64,000 nt of DNA, taken from contig BCIO01000001.1 of NCBI GenBank assembly GCA_001599975.1, positions 2,952,293 to 3,016,292 on the forward strand, read 5' to 3'. The notes beneath the pieces are model-generated. The model worked only from the letters and a program-made list of their open reading frames with translations, ran no database searches and had not been told where the DNA came from. Each line of letters starts with the position of its first letter. Positions within the stretch are counted from its first letter, which is position 1. This DNA is from Cystobasidiopsis lactophilus. Its lineage: Eukaryota; Basidiomycota; Agaricostilbomycetes; Agaricostilbales; Chionosphaeraceae. Position numbers and translations under genes: made by a program. This document shows, piece after piece, positions 21,248-37,550 of this stretch.

Positions 21248-22902
21248 ATGTTCTCCTTCACTAGGACTCTACCGGCTCCGTCAGGGCCAAACCTCGTTGG
21301 CGTGCTCGATCTGGAGTCTGCCCTGCCGACACCAAAGACCTTCGGAGAGTTTGCCACCACAACGGCGCCTGGCGAGCCGATTGGGCTCTCCTTGGAGACA
21401 GTTCTCTGCTCTGTGTACTATCCCTGCGAGCCCTTGTCCAGTGCCGAACCTTATCACTGGCTCCCTAGGTCCGTGCCAGGCCCTACCAAAACAAATGCAC
21501 CGTCTATCCGCTCATCCCCGTCCCCAGGCCAGTCTCTCAGGTCTTGGCAGGCTACCTCAAGTTCGCGAACAGGACGACCTTTTTCAACAAGCTCCTTGCA
21601 TGTGCGCGTCGGCCTTGCCTCTGCGGTTCCTTGAGATGCTCACAACACCGACTTTAGATCCACTCCTGTCTGCCTTCTTCAACACCACCATCCCAGCTCA
21701 GCAGAATGCCCCTCTCAAAAGCACCGACAGCAGATGGCCGGTCATGTTGTTCAGCCACGGCCTGGCGGGCAACTCGCGCGTTTACTCCACCTTTTGCGCC
21801 GAAATGGCTTCCAGAGGCCACGTCGTTCTGGCCATTGAACACCGCGATGGCTCCGGCCCGTCGACCTCTGTGACCCTGCCGGATGGGGCGCAGCAGGCGC
21901 TGGCTTGGGTCGATTGGCACGATCTTCGGTCTGTTCGCCGGCCTCCTTTTTGAATGCAAAAGGTGGCAGCTCATGCCAGCTCGGCCTTTTTCAGCTGGCC
22001 CGACGAGGTGCAACCCGCAGACAGCTTCCCCTTTCGGCGGTGTCAGCTTGAAATGAGGAAGGCCGAGGTGGAAGCCGCCTTGCGCCTCATCGAGGGCATC
22101 GCAGAGGCTGGCGCTGTGGACGCCGCCGTGCTTCGGAGAGCGCCGCCAGCCAGTTTCGATTGGGCGAGATGGAAAAAGGTCGATGCGCGCAAGCCGGTCA
22201 TGAGCGGGCACTCGTTCGGTGGCGCCACGGCTGTTCGTCTTCGCTCTTGCTTTTCGATGTTTGCCTCTGATGAGTGGGTTTGTAGATTGCGGCCGCCCGA
22301 GATCCCAAGCTTGACTTTTCAAAAGTAATCGCCTTGGATCCCTGGATCGAGCGTGGGTGGCGTGCTCTGGCTCGCGGTGCAAATCAGCTGAACACTGGAA
22401 CCTTAGCCCTTGCCTTGGAGTCTTCCGAAGCGATCAAAGCACCTCTTCTGGTCATCAATTCGGAAAGCTTCACAGTCTGGACGTCGCACTTTGCTTCCCT
22501 GCAGCAACTGGTCGCCCGAGCCGCTCCCAGCCACTTGTTGTTGACAATCGGTTCGTGTTTTCCCCGTGCACAAGATCTGAACTCACATGCTCCTCTCTTC
22601 AGCCGGCAGCACGCACCATGTCTTCTCCGACTTTCCACTCCTTTTGCCCCAATGGCTAAACCGGCGTATGCTTTTGGCGTTTGACCCTCGCCACTGCATG
22701 GGCCTTGTCGTCAACATTTCTTGTTCGTCTTGCTCCTTCAATCTGACAAAGCGAAATGGCGATATCTGATGCCATACGAGCAGCCAACTTTCTGCGAGGC
22801 GAAACCGACGCCATCAAGGCGAACGCGATAGACCCGCCTCTAGAACTCGAGCGGCCGTTGGCCGCCCCGGCAGCAGTCTTGATCCATCGTCAAGATTCAT
22901 AG
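21248..22902 (+). CDS. Platelet-activating-factor acetylhydrolase family lipase (PAF-AH II-like)
   Basis: A serine hydrolase that removes short or oxidised acyl chains from phospholipids. The N-terminus MFSFTRTLPAPSGPNLVGV is characteristic, followed by SVYYPCEP, WPVMLFSHGLAGNSRVYS, MASRGHVVLAIEHRDGSGP, the nucleophile motif VMSGHSFGGAT (about 22198-22230) and STHHVFSDFPLL with the likely catalytic His. The final exon reads AISDAIRAANFLRGETDAI and ends HRQDS. The intron before it appears to use GTTTGA at about 22680 as donor, which keeps the frame. No signal peptide is visible, so the intracellular type II is favoured over the secreted plasma type. Confidence 0.87.
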
Positions 22903-23190
22903 ATTTTGCATTGAGTGTGCATCCACGACTCGCTTGTCCGAGCAGTGAGATGGGCGAGAAGCAAACGACCTCGCCTTTTTGCCCACGCGTCCGTTTCGTG
23001 GCAAAAAGAAAGTGAAAGTTCGTTCGTAATCACACAACAAGTAAGAACCCCCTCTTCGTCCACCAGATATGGCGGCGCGCAAGTGCAAAGAAGGGGGAAG
23101 GTAAAGAAAGGGCCCTCAACAAAACTGGTGTCGGGCCTGAGCCGTCCGCCGAGATTAATCCATATCACTAACCAACCAGGCCTCCTTCAA
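22903..23190. other. Convergent spacer between the PAF-AH and G-beta genes
   Basis: About 290 bp with no convincing coding potential. It should hold both 3' UTRs. Confidence 0.35.
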
Positions 23191-24774
23191 TCAAGCCCAG
23201 ATCTAGAAAACGTTGTGTCAGTATCGAACTAAGCGAAGACACAGCGAAGCTTGCCTTCAACTGCGAATCCCAAGAACCAGTGCACAGAGCCATGCCGTCC
23301 GCAGACACGCCGAGGCATGAAATCCTGCACCATCGTGAGCAGAAGCAACACGAGCAGTCAAGCATGGTGGGTGCTTACCTGTTTTCGTGCCCAGACAGGA
23401 CGCCGACCCGCTCGCCTTGACTTCTCGTCAGCTTTGCCTTCACTCTGAAACACAAACAGTGGCCTACCTTTGAGCACGTCCCACACGTTGCAGTTGAAGT
23501 CGTCGTAGCCGGCAAAGAGCAACCGGCCTGATATCGAGAAGGCGACCGAGGTGATGCCGCAGAGCACATTGTCGTGAGTGTACTGGTTGAGCTCGCGATC
23601 CGCTCGGAGGTCGAAAAGGCGGCACGACGCATCGTCTGATCCGGTTGCGAATGCATTACCGTCAGGGAAGAACCTGTTGGTAGTGCGATTCAGCCACCGG
23701 TTCGTTTGATCAAAAAGCAGCGGCAAAGAGCCAGACGCACTGGACCGCGTTGATGTCCGACTCGTGCCCGACAAAGGTTTGGACGGCCTTGCCAGTCCGA
23801 ATGTCCCAAATCTTTGCTGTTGCGTCGCAAGCACCGGAGACGAACGTGTTCTGTGTTGGACCGAGCGAAACACTGGGCGGCGCGCAGATTCGACAATTGA
23901 GTTGGCCCGTTTGCCTTTGCTTTCCGGGCTAGCCAAGACACCACGCACCTCATAACATCTCCTGTGTGGTCGTTGAACTCGAGGATGCGGACGCCCGCGT
24001 CCACGTCCCAGAGCATGCAGGTCATGTCGCCTGAGCTGGTGAGGATCTGGCGGTCATTGAGGAAGCGACAGCAGGAGAGGTAGCCGGTGTGGGCGCTCAG
24101 CTCCCTGGCGACCTTGATGCTGCCTTCTTTGGAACGGAGGTTGTAGATGGAGCAGATGTTGTCGAGACCGCCGCAGGCTACAAAGTTGCCGGACGGCGCA
24201 TACGCGCAGGTCATCACCCATGAGGAGCGCAGCGGGATGGCGTGCACCTTGTTGGTCGTGTAAGCGTCCCACACGATGAGCTTGCCGTCTTGCGAGGCCG
24301 AGACGAGGTGCCGCTTGTCCTGCGCCCAGTGCATGGCGTAGATTTTGGCGAGGTGGCCTCGCAACGTCCGGCGGGCCCGCATCACGATCCTGGGCAGCGA
24401 CTCGAGCTCTGTGGCCATGGCCCGCACTGTCGTCGGCGCCGCCCCGAGAGGTCAGCTTGGCGGCCCGGGAAGGTGATCAAGGAACGCCCTGTGCGCGGCC
24501 CACTTACAGCTGGTGTCTGCAAGGGTGTCCCTCTTGGCTCGAATGCGCTGCATGTACCAGGAATATCAGCTGCCACCTCCCTCTTGGCCGGAAGAAGCCA
24601 GCGCACCTCTTTGAGAGTCTGCACGGTCCCTTTGTGAGGACGGGTTGGCTGGCTGGTTGGATTTCAGGACGCTCACCTCCGATTCTCTGCGTGCATTTGC
24701 TATTTTTTCCTTTTCGAAGGGTCAGTGGACGTCTAAGAGGTCATTAGCGAGCTCACCTGAATGTTGTCAGCCAT
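23191..24774 (-). CDS. Heterotrimeric G-protein beta subunit (seven WD40 repeats)
   Basis: G-beta pairs with G-gamma downstream of pheromone and nutrient receptors. The N-terminal coiled-coil helix is assembled from four small exons: [21 protein letters not shown] (only 12 nt, 24607-24618) and [13 protein letters not shown]. Then come [80 protein letters not shown] and further WD repeats. The last exon adds only IWA after SWDSQLK, across a GC-AG intron (23203-23254). The tail SWDSQLKIWA is the invariant G-beta C-terminus, so the GC donor is well supported. Size is normal for the family. Confidence 0.95.
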
Positions 24775-24911
24775 CGCGGTTGTTGGAGGTCGAAGTCCGC
24801 CGGGCGTCTTCTGCTCGGGGACCCCCCTGACCCCCCTCAGGCGAAGTTCCTCGTTGTTTACTGCGCTCGTCCACCTGATACCTACTACCTACCTTCCCGT
24901 CTCACTGCAGG
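24775..24911. promoter_or_regulatory. Divergent promoter between G-beta and the SAP-like gene
   Basis: A 137-bp interval between two start codons facing away from each other, containing the C-rich string ACCCCCCTGACCCCCCTCAGG. Its regulatory role is inferred from position. Confidence 0.35.
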
Positions 24912-25721
24912 ATGTCCACCATGGGCGACCTGGATCACCTCAACCGCAAGCAGCTCCAAGCCTTGGCCAAGCAACACGGCATCAACGCGGCGCAAAGCAA
25001 TGTGGCTTTGAGGGCCGCTTTGGCAGACGCCTTGGCGCCAAACGAGGAGCCTGCCAGTCCCAGCACGTTAGTAGCGTCTTCATAATCCGTCGCCTACAGT
25101 CTGTGACTGGACTTCCCGGGAACAGGGCAGAGGTCGAAGCGCCAGAACCCAAGGCTTCCACTTCCAAAGCACCTGAAGCCGAGCTCTCGGAGCACCCTTC
25201 GAAGGACGAAGAGCGGGAGTCGGAAGGTCAGCCCTCTTGCTCGAGGCTCCGGCATTCTGGCAGCTCACAGTGCAGACCTTGCAGATCCGCGGGCGGGTGA
25301 GACGAGCGTGCCTCTGTGGCGCACCAATGCTCAGTCACGAGCTACAGAGGTGCAACAACTCAGGGAAGAGGTCCAAGAGCTCCGCAGCACACTGGCCGAG
25401 GTGGTGGCAAGGCTGGCCAAGTTGGAAGCCGCTTCACCGGCCCCTGAGCGCTTCTACACCTCCACGCCGGCTCATACCAGCAACTCGTCCCCTGGCATGT
25501 CTCGCACCAAATCGCTCTACTCTCTTTCCTCTGTCAAAACCAACCCATTCGCCCTCTCCACGCCCAGGGCCGCCACCCCCTTCAAAGCCCCCTTGCGCCC
25601 CATCCCCACGCCAAACCTCGCTATGAAAACGTTGTACGGAACGGAGAGGATAGGCCAAGGTCAAAAGTTTGAGGACCCGCAGCGCACCGCTTGGGAGAAA
25701 AAATGGGCCGGCTGGAAATGA
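24912..25721 (+). CDS. Small SAP-like / coiled-coil protein, NuSAP-like N-terminus
   Basis: I do not recognise a named fungal orthologue. The N-terminus DLDHLNRKQLQALAKQHGIN followed by AAQSNVALRAALADAL resembles the SAP-like helix-turn-helix of animal NuSAP. Acidic linkers follow, then a coiled coil (EVQQLREEVQELRSTLAEVV, then ARLAKLEAA, about 25345-25435) and a Ser/Thr/Pro-rich basic tail containing MSRTKSLYSLSSVKTNPFAL and ending KFEDPQRTAWEKKWAGWK. Two or three short introns lie between 25069 and 25320. The plan of DNA-binding-like head, coiled coil and basic phosphorylatable tail suggests a chromatin or spindle role, but that is inference. Confidence 0.7.
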
Positions 25722-25875
25722 AGTGGCAAATGCCTGTGGACGGGTCGTCGAGCATTGCATCTCCGTCATCATTGTCGTCTAGAGGAGCGCCGTCTTTTCT
25801 ACACCTCATTTCGTTTCCAATCCCATTGTGCTCTTGCGTTTGACTTTCTTGGGACGCGGACTGTCAACGCAGGCT

Positions 25876-32021
<6,146 letters not shown>

Positions 32022-32312
32022 GTCGAGCGATTGACGGTGGGGGTCCAGTTCAGTCAGTGCAGGCGGCAGTCACACAGCCTGTCGGCAACACCTAGCACTA
32101 CTGAAATCCTGAAAGAGTCTAATTGGTTGGCATCGGGCGTGCATGGACGGCTGGATCCAGAATTGTTTTGGCTCGACCCGCTCGAGGGCTCGAGCTCCTT
32201 CTTAGCCGCACACCACGACGTCGTCTGCTGTTTTCCGACCTGTCCTCACCAATAGTGTTGTGATGCAAGCTGCCGAGTCCCGGTAGCAAAGAATCGCCTC
32301 GCCCCCGTCCCC
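32022..32312. promoter_or_regulatory. Divergent promoter between the ABCC transporter and chitin synthase
   Basis: About 290 bp between start codons. It may contain a first exon of the transporter. No clear motif is recognised. Confidence 0.35.
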
Positions 32313-35300
32313 ATGGCTCGCCCGCTGCGTGAAAATGCTCCATCAGGGGCCTTCCAGCAAGGTCTGCGGCCCCGCGAGGAGCACATCCAGTACTCCACCG
32401 ACGACCTGGACCTCAAGAGCCAAGTGTCTATCGACTCGAGGGCTCCGCTGGCAGGGCCGCAGGTGTCCTTCGAGGCTGGCTTCCTCCGCCCCCAACACAC
32501 GGCCCCTGTGAGCACCAGCGATGTCCGACGCAAGAGGTCGCTCGTCAGGCCAGATCGAGCGCCCATCGACCCTTCCCACCACCTATGGAACTACCGCCTT
32601 CATGCGGCAGCGATGCAGGCAGACGGGACTGGCAACGTCGAGTTCAGTCGAACTGGCAACTACCCCCAAGCCGGCATTGGCCTCGCTGGCCCTTCCTCCC
32701 AGCAGCAGCCGCACCAGACGGGAGCATTGCGAAGAGGCGTCAGCATCCTTGAACGGGGCACCGATGACGCCGGGGCCAACATTCTCAAGCGCGGGGCCAC
32801 CATTCGTCGCAAAAAGGGCCAGGTCGGCCGCACCGAGGAGCTCAAGGACCCTGCCACTCGCAAATCGGGACCACTCAGCCCATGGATGCTCTACGCCCGG
32901 CTTATCACCTGCTGCTTCCCGCCTGCCATTCTGCGCATGTTCGGTGCGTTTGCGTTTCATGTCCACTGCAAGCGTTGTGGTCCTCGGGATGCTGACCCTT
33001 GCGCTCAGGGTTACGCTCCAAAGAGCGCCAACGAGCATGGCGCGAGAAGGTAGCGCTTCTGAGCATTGTCCTTTGCCTCATGGCGGCCGTGGGGTTTCTC
33101 ACTTTCGGGTTCACCCAAACCGTCTGTGGCGACCAGCCATTGCGCTTCAACACCGGCACGGTTGCGGGCGGATCGATGGTTTTTCATGGTTGGGACTACT
33201 CCATGGACAAGTTCGAACACCCGGGAGCGGCGGGCATCGTCGAGGATTCGAATCCCCTCTACCAAGGCTTCAATACCGGTGGCATGGACGGGTCGTTTCT
33301 CTTCCAAAAGGTCAACGAGAACTGCTTGGACATCATCACGCCCGCTGCGGGCACCGGCATCATCCACAGCGGCAACGCACTCGCCTGGTACTTCCCCTGC
33401 AACATCTTCAACCAGTACGGAACTTCCCCAGTCAACAAGACGGGCTACACCGAGGGCTTCTTGTGCCATACCCAAGATTCCGCCAGATCGCTCTTCGACA
33501 AGGCCTCCACTACGACGACGCTGGGCATGAAGCGGGAAGGGCCTGTCTACTTCACCTGGGAGCAAGTGCGGAACGCGAGCCGCAACCTGGGCGTCTACCA
33601 GCAGTGCGTCCGCTCTGCGTTTCTATACGGGCCCACTTGCTGATGTTCCTTGCGCCTTTTGCAGGCACGTGTTGGACTTCTCGCTCCTCAATTGGCTCGA
33701 CGCTTCTCAAGTCACGATCCCGGCGCTTTTCACGTCCCTGGCCCAAGGGAACGAGTCGTATAGAGGCCAGGATATCACCATGCAAGTGCTGCGCACCAGC
33801 CAGCGCGAGATGGCCGAGTGCTTGGTCGACATTATCACAGTTGGCACCATTGACTCCAAGTCGATTGGCTGTGTGGCATCAGACGTCGTGCTCTATGCCT
33901 CGTTGATTGTGATTCTGGGCGTTGTGATCATCAAATTCTTGATGGCCGTCGTTTTCGGCTGGTTCATCTCATGGCGCCTGGGCAATTACAAGCGGGAGAC
34001 GCGGAGGCAGCAGCGACAGCGCGCCGAGGAGATCGAAAATTGGACAGAAGACATTTACCGGCCCGCCCCAGCCCGCTACCGGCCCAATGTCAAGAAGAGC
34101 GTGCTGCCGACCAAAAGCCGCTTCTCCAGCAACGCTCTCAAAGCGCCCAACTCGAATCGGTACAGCTCTTACGGCAATTTCCCTCGTTCGGGCTCGTATC
34201 CCGCCAAGCCGACTGGCGCTGGCATGCGCAACTCGCCGCCGTCATCCCCAGGCTTGCGGGGCTCGCCCAGCTCGAGCTCGATTGCGACTGCAAGTCGCCC
34301 GTTCTTACCAGGGCTCTGCATTTGTACTCACCTAGTAATTGCCCTTCACAGCCGCAGAAGGACTCTCGCAGGTCGTCCATCTCGCTGGATAGCCCGCTCG
34401 GCCCACCCTGCCCTTGGCCACTCGTCAATGTGGTCCCCCAGCCGCCACCGGATTACGAGCCTTTCAACTTTGGGCTGGTTCACTCCATCTGCCTCGTAAC
34501 CGCCTACTCAGAGTCCACCGAAGGCCTGCGGACAACTTTGGACTCTCTCGCCACGACCGACTACCCCAACTCTCACAAGCTCATCCTCATCATCGCCGAC
34601 GGCATGGTCAAGGGCGCTGGAAACAACCTCACGACGCCAGAGATTGTGCTTGGCATGATGAAGCAGTTCATTGTGCCGCCCAGAGACGTCGAGGCCCACT
34701 CTTACGTCGCCATCGCCGACGGACACAAGCGCCACAACATGGCCAAGGTCTTTGCCGGCTACTACAGCTACGACGACAAGACGGTCGAGGCCAGCAAGCA
34801 GCAGCGCGTGCCGGTCATTCTGGTGGCCAAGACGGGCAACCCCTTGGAAGCCCACGAGCCGAAGCCAGGCAACCGAGGCAAGCGCGACTCCCAAGTCTTG
34901 CTCATGAGCTTCCTGCAAAAAGTCATGTTCGACGAGCGTATGACCACCTTCGAATACGAGTTCTTCAACGCAATCTGGCGCTGCACTGGCGTGTTCCCGG
35001 ACCAATACCAGCTTTGCCTCATGGTCGACGCCGACACCAAGGTCTTTCCGGACTCGCTCACCCGCATGGTGTCTTGCATGGTCGACGATCCGGAGATCAT
35101 GGGCCTATGCGGCGAGACTAAAATCGCCAACAAGACGGAGACTTGGGTCACAATGATCCAAGGTGGGTGTCACCGATATTGTCTCCGCGGTCCCTGTCTC
35201 ATCACGCGTCTCAGTGTTCGAGTACTATCTCGCACATCACCAGACGAAGGCGTTCGAGGCCATGTTCGGCGGCGTGACCTGTTTGCCTGGCTGCTTCTCG

Positions 35301-37198
35301 ATGTATCGCATCAAGGCGCCCAAAGGCCCAGACGGCTATTGGGTGCCGATCATTGCCAACCCCGACATTGTCGAACATTATTCGGAGAACGTGGTAGACA
35401 CACTGCACAAGAAGAACTTGCTGCTGCTGGGCGAGGATCGCTACCTGTCCACGCTCATGCTGAAAACCTTTCCCCGGCGGAAGATGATGTCCGTCGTCTT
35501 TTTTTCTGCCGATTCTCGGAATGTCGTTGTCTGACGTCCTGGTCGCGACCTCGTTCAGGTTCTGTCCGCAGGCAGTGTGCAAGACGATTGTGCCGGACAC
35601 GTTCCGCGTACTCCTTTCCCAAAGACGCCGCTGGATCAACTCTACGGTCCACAATCTGTTCGAGCTCCTATTTGTGAGGGATCTATGCGGCACTTTTTGC
35701 TTCTCGATGCAGTTTGTTGTCGTGCGTCCTGCTTTTTTGCCTCCTGTGCGCTCGGCCGCTCAAGTCCCACAGTTCATGGATTTGGTTGGCACCCTCGTCC
35801 TTCCCGCTGCCATTGCGTTTACAACATATCTTTTGGTGCGTCAAAGCGCTCGTAGAGCTCCCGTGGACTGCCATTCAAAGAGCGGCTGCAGATTATCACT
35901 TGCATCCCACATACCACCAAACCCGTCATATCGCTCGTCCTACTTGCCGTCATCCTGGGCTTGCCTGGCCTCTTGATTGTGGTCACCTCGCGGAAGATCA
36001 TCTACGTTGGATGGTAAGCGAAGGCCTTTCTGGCTGAGTTGGGGGTGTCGCGCTGACTGCGAACAGGATGCTCGTCTATCTGCTGTCACTGCCCCTTTGG
36101 AACTTTGTTCGTGCGTATCCTTTTCCCGTTGTCGGTCGTCGCCGTTGAAGCTTAGAGATTATGCAGTCCCATTTTACTCTTACCTGCACATGGACGACTT
36201 GTTTGTCTCTTATCTGCGATGCGAGTCAAGCCAAACTTCTGTGCTAACTGTGGCTCTTTTTTGTCAGCTCCTGGGGCGAAACCCGCAAGGTTGTCGGTGA
36301 CAAGGGCGGCAATCATGGCGACAAGGAGGGCGAGTTCGACTCGACGCACATCGTCATGAAGCGTTGGGCCGAATTCGAGCGCGACCGCCGATGGAAGGCC
36401 TCGATGCAGCATTCGAGAGACTCTACGTACGATGTGGGCCGGACAGGGTCGCCCATGGGCCCCGACAGCGTGCACCACAGCGGCACTTCCTGTGAGCTGG
36501 AGTTCCAATCTACCCTCTTTAGCCCTTATCTCAGACCATCGCCTCAATCAGCGTCCGAGAACGAGCACCCTGCTCCAGCCGAGCAGGTGTTGCTGCGGAA
36601 TGCGCTGGGCCAGCCGGTTCTGCTGCATCACCACTCGGCGCCGATCGCAGACGAAGCCGCCTTGATCAGCCGGCCGACCAACTTTCCAACCCACCTCGAG
36701 CTGCCGGCGCCTCTTGCAGCTTCCGTTCGCAGCGCTGGGGACACGCCGGCAGCCCAGAGCTTTGCACCGAGCGGCCGCACTCCAACCTCGCCGCCGCGAG
36801 CCGCCCCGCGCGAGTACTCGAGCTACAGCTACGCTGGTGCGGACGCCGACGAAGCAGAACGACAAGCCATCCTTTCCCACAACCCAGAGAGCCCCATCGC
36901 CACTTCACCCGTCGCCATGGAGCCGTCGCAGTGGGCACCGATTGCGTCGGAGCCGGACAGCTCTCCGGACCTCAGCATGCGCCCTGGCAACCGAGCATCT
37001 GTTTCACGCTACTCTGGCGTCTCTTTGCGCGACGACGGCCCGGTCGCCATCGAGGGCAACTTGCGCTCTGTCAAACGCACCCGCCGCTCGAGCAACCGCC
37101 AATCGCGCACCTCCTTCTCTGAATCTTCTTCACCTCCCCTACCTGCTCCTTTGCCCGCCCTGCCAAACAAGCTGCCACCTGGCGCACGACCTTCTTAG
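32313..37198 (+). CDS. Class IV chitin synthase (Chs3-like)
   Basis: A plasma-membrane glycosyltransferase family 2 enzyme that polymerises GlcNAc from UDP-GlcNAc. The disordered N-terminus is followed by [17 protein letters not shown] and [20 protein letters not shown] with membrane helices, a lumenal domain ([29 protein letters not shown]), [20 protein letters not shown], and the catalytic part beginning [20 protein letters not shown]. Then come [20 protein letters not shown] (DAD metal site), [35 protein letters not shown] and the product motif [20 protein letters not shown], with further helices after it. The tail [14 protein letters not shown] is typical of class IV, which lacks a myosin head. 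A Ser/Pro-rich C-terminus ends at 37198. Confidence 0.95.
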
Positions 37199-37550
37199 CA
37201 TGTCTTCACCTTCGTTTAGCATAGCCTTCACTTCTAATACCTCGTTGACGGACATTTTGACGCCTTTCTACGTGTACATCTTTTTGCATAGTTACTAGCT
37301 GGCCACATCGAGGCCCACAATACATTTTTTGTCGGATTGCCAATCTTCAAACTCTGACTTCGATGGCGGCAATGAAACTTAGACTCCCGTTGTGCCATGC
37401 CTTGCCTGCTTCAATTGCCAAGGTGCACTGGATCTCTGGAGGGCGCCGAACGATGACAACGGACTGAATGGGAGCTTCTGGTCTTTGAGGCCTCTGATTG
37501 AATGTCGACAAGGACTCAAGCGAAGATACGCCTCTCGTTCCCGCACTACG
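37199..37550. other. Spacer between chitin synthase and the repeat-protein gene
   Basis: About 350 bp holding the chitin synthase 3' UTR and the promoter of the next gene. Open frames here show no conserved features. Confidence 0.35.

Noticed and set aside
33241-33260. GATTCGAATCCC string resembling a tRNA T-arm
   Set aside because: It lies inside conserved chitin synthase coding sequence, and no matching acceptor or anticodon arms are present.
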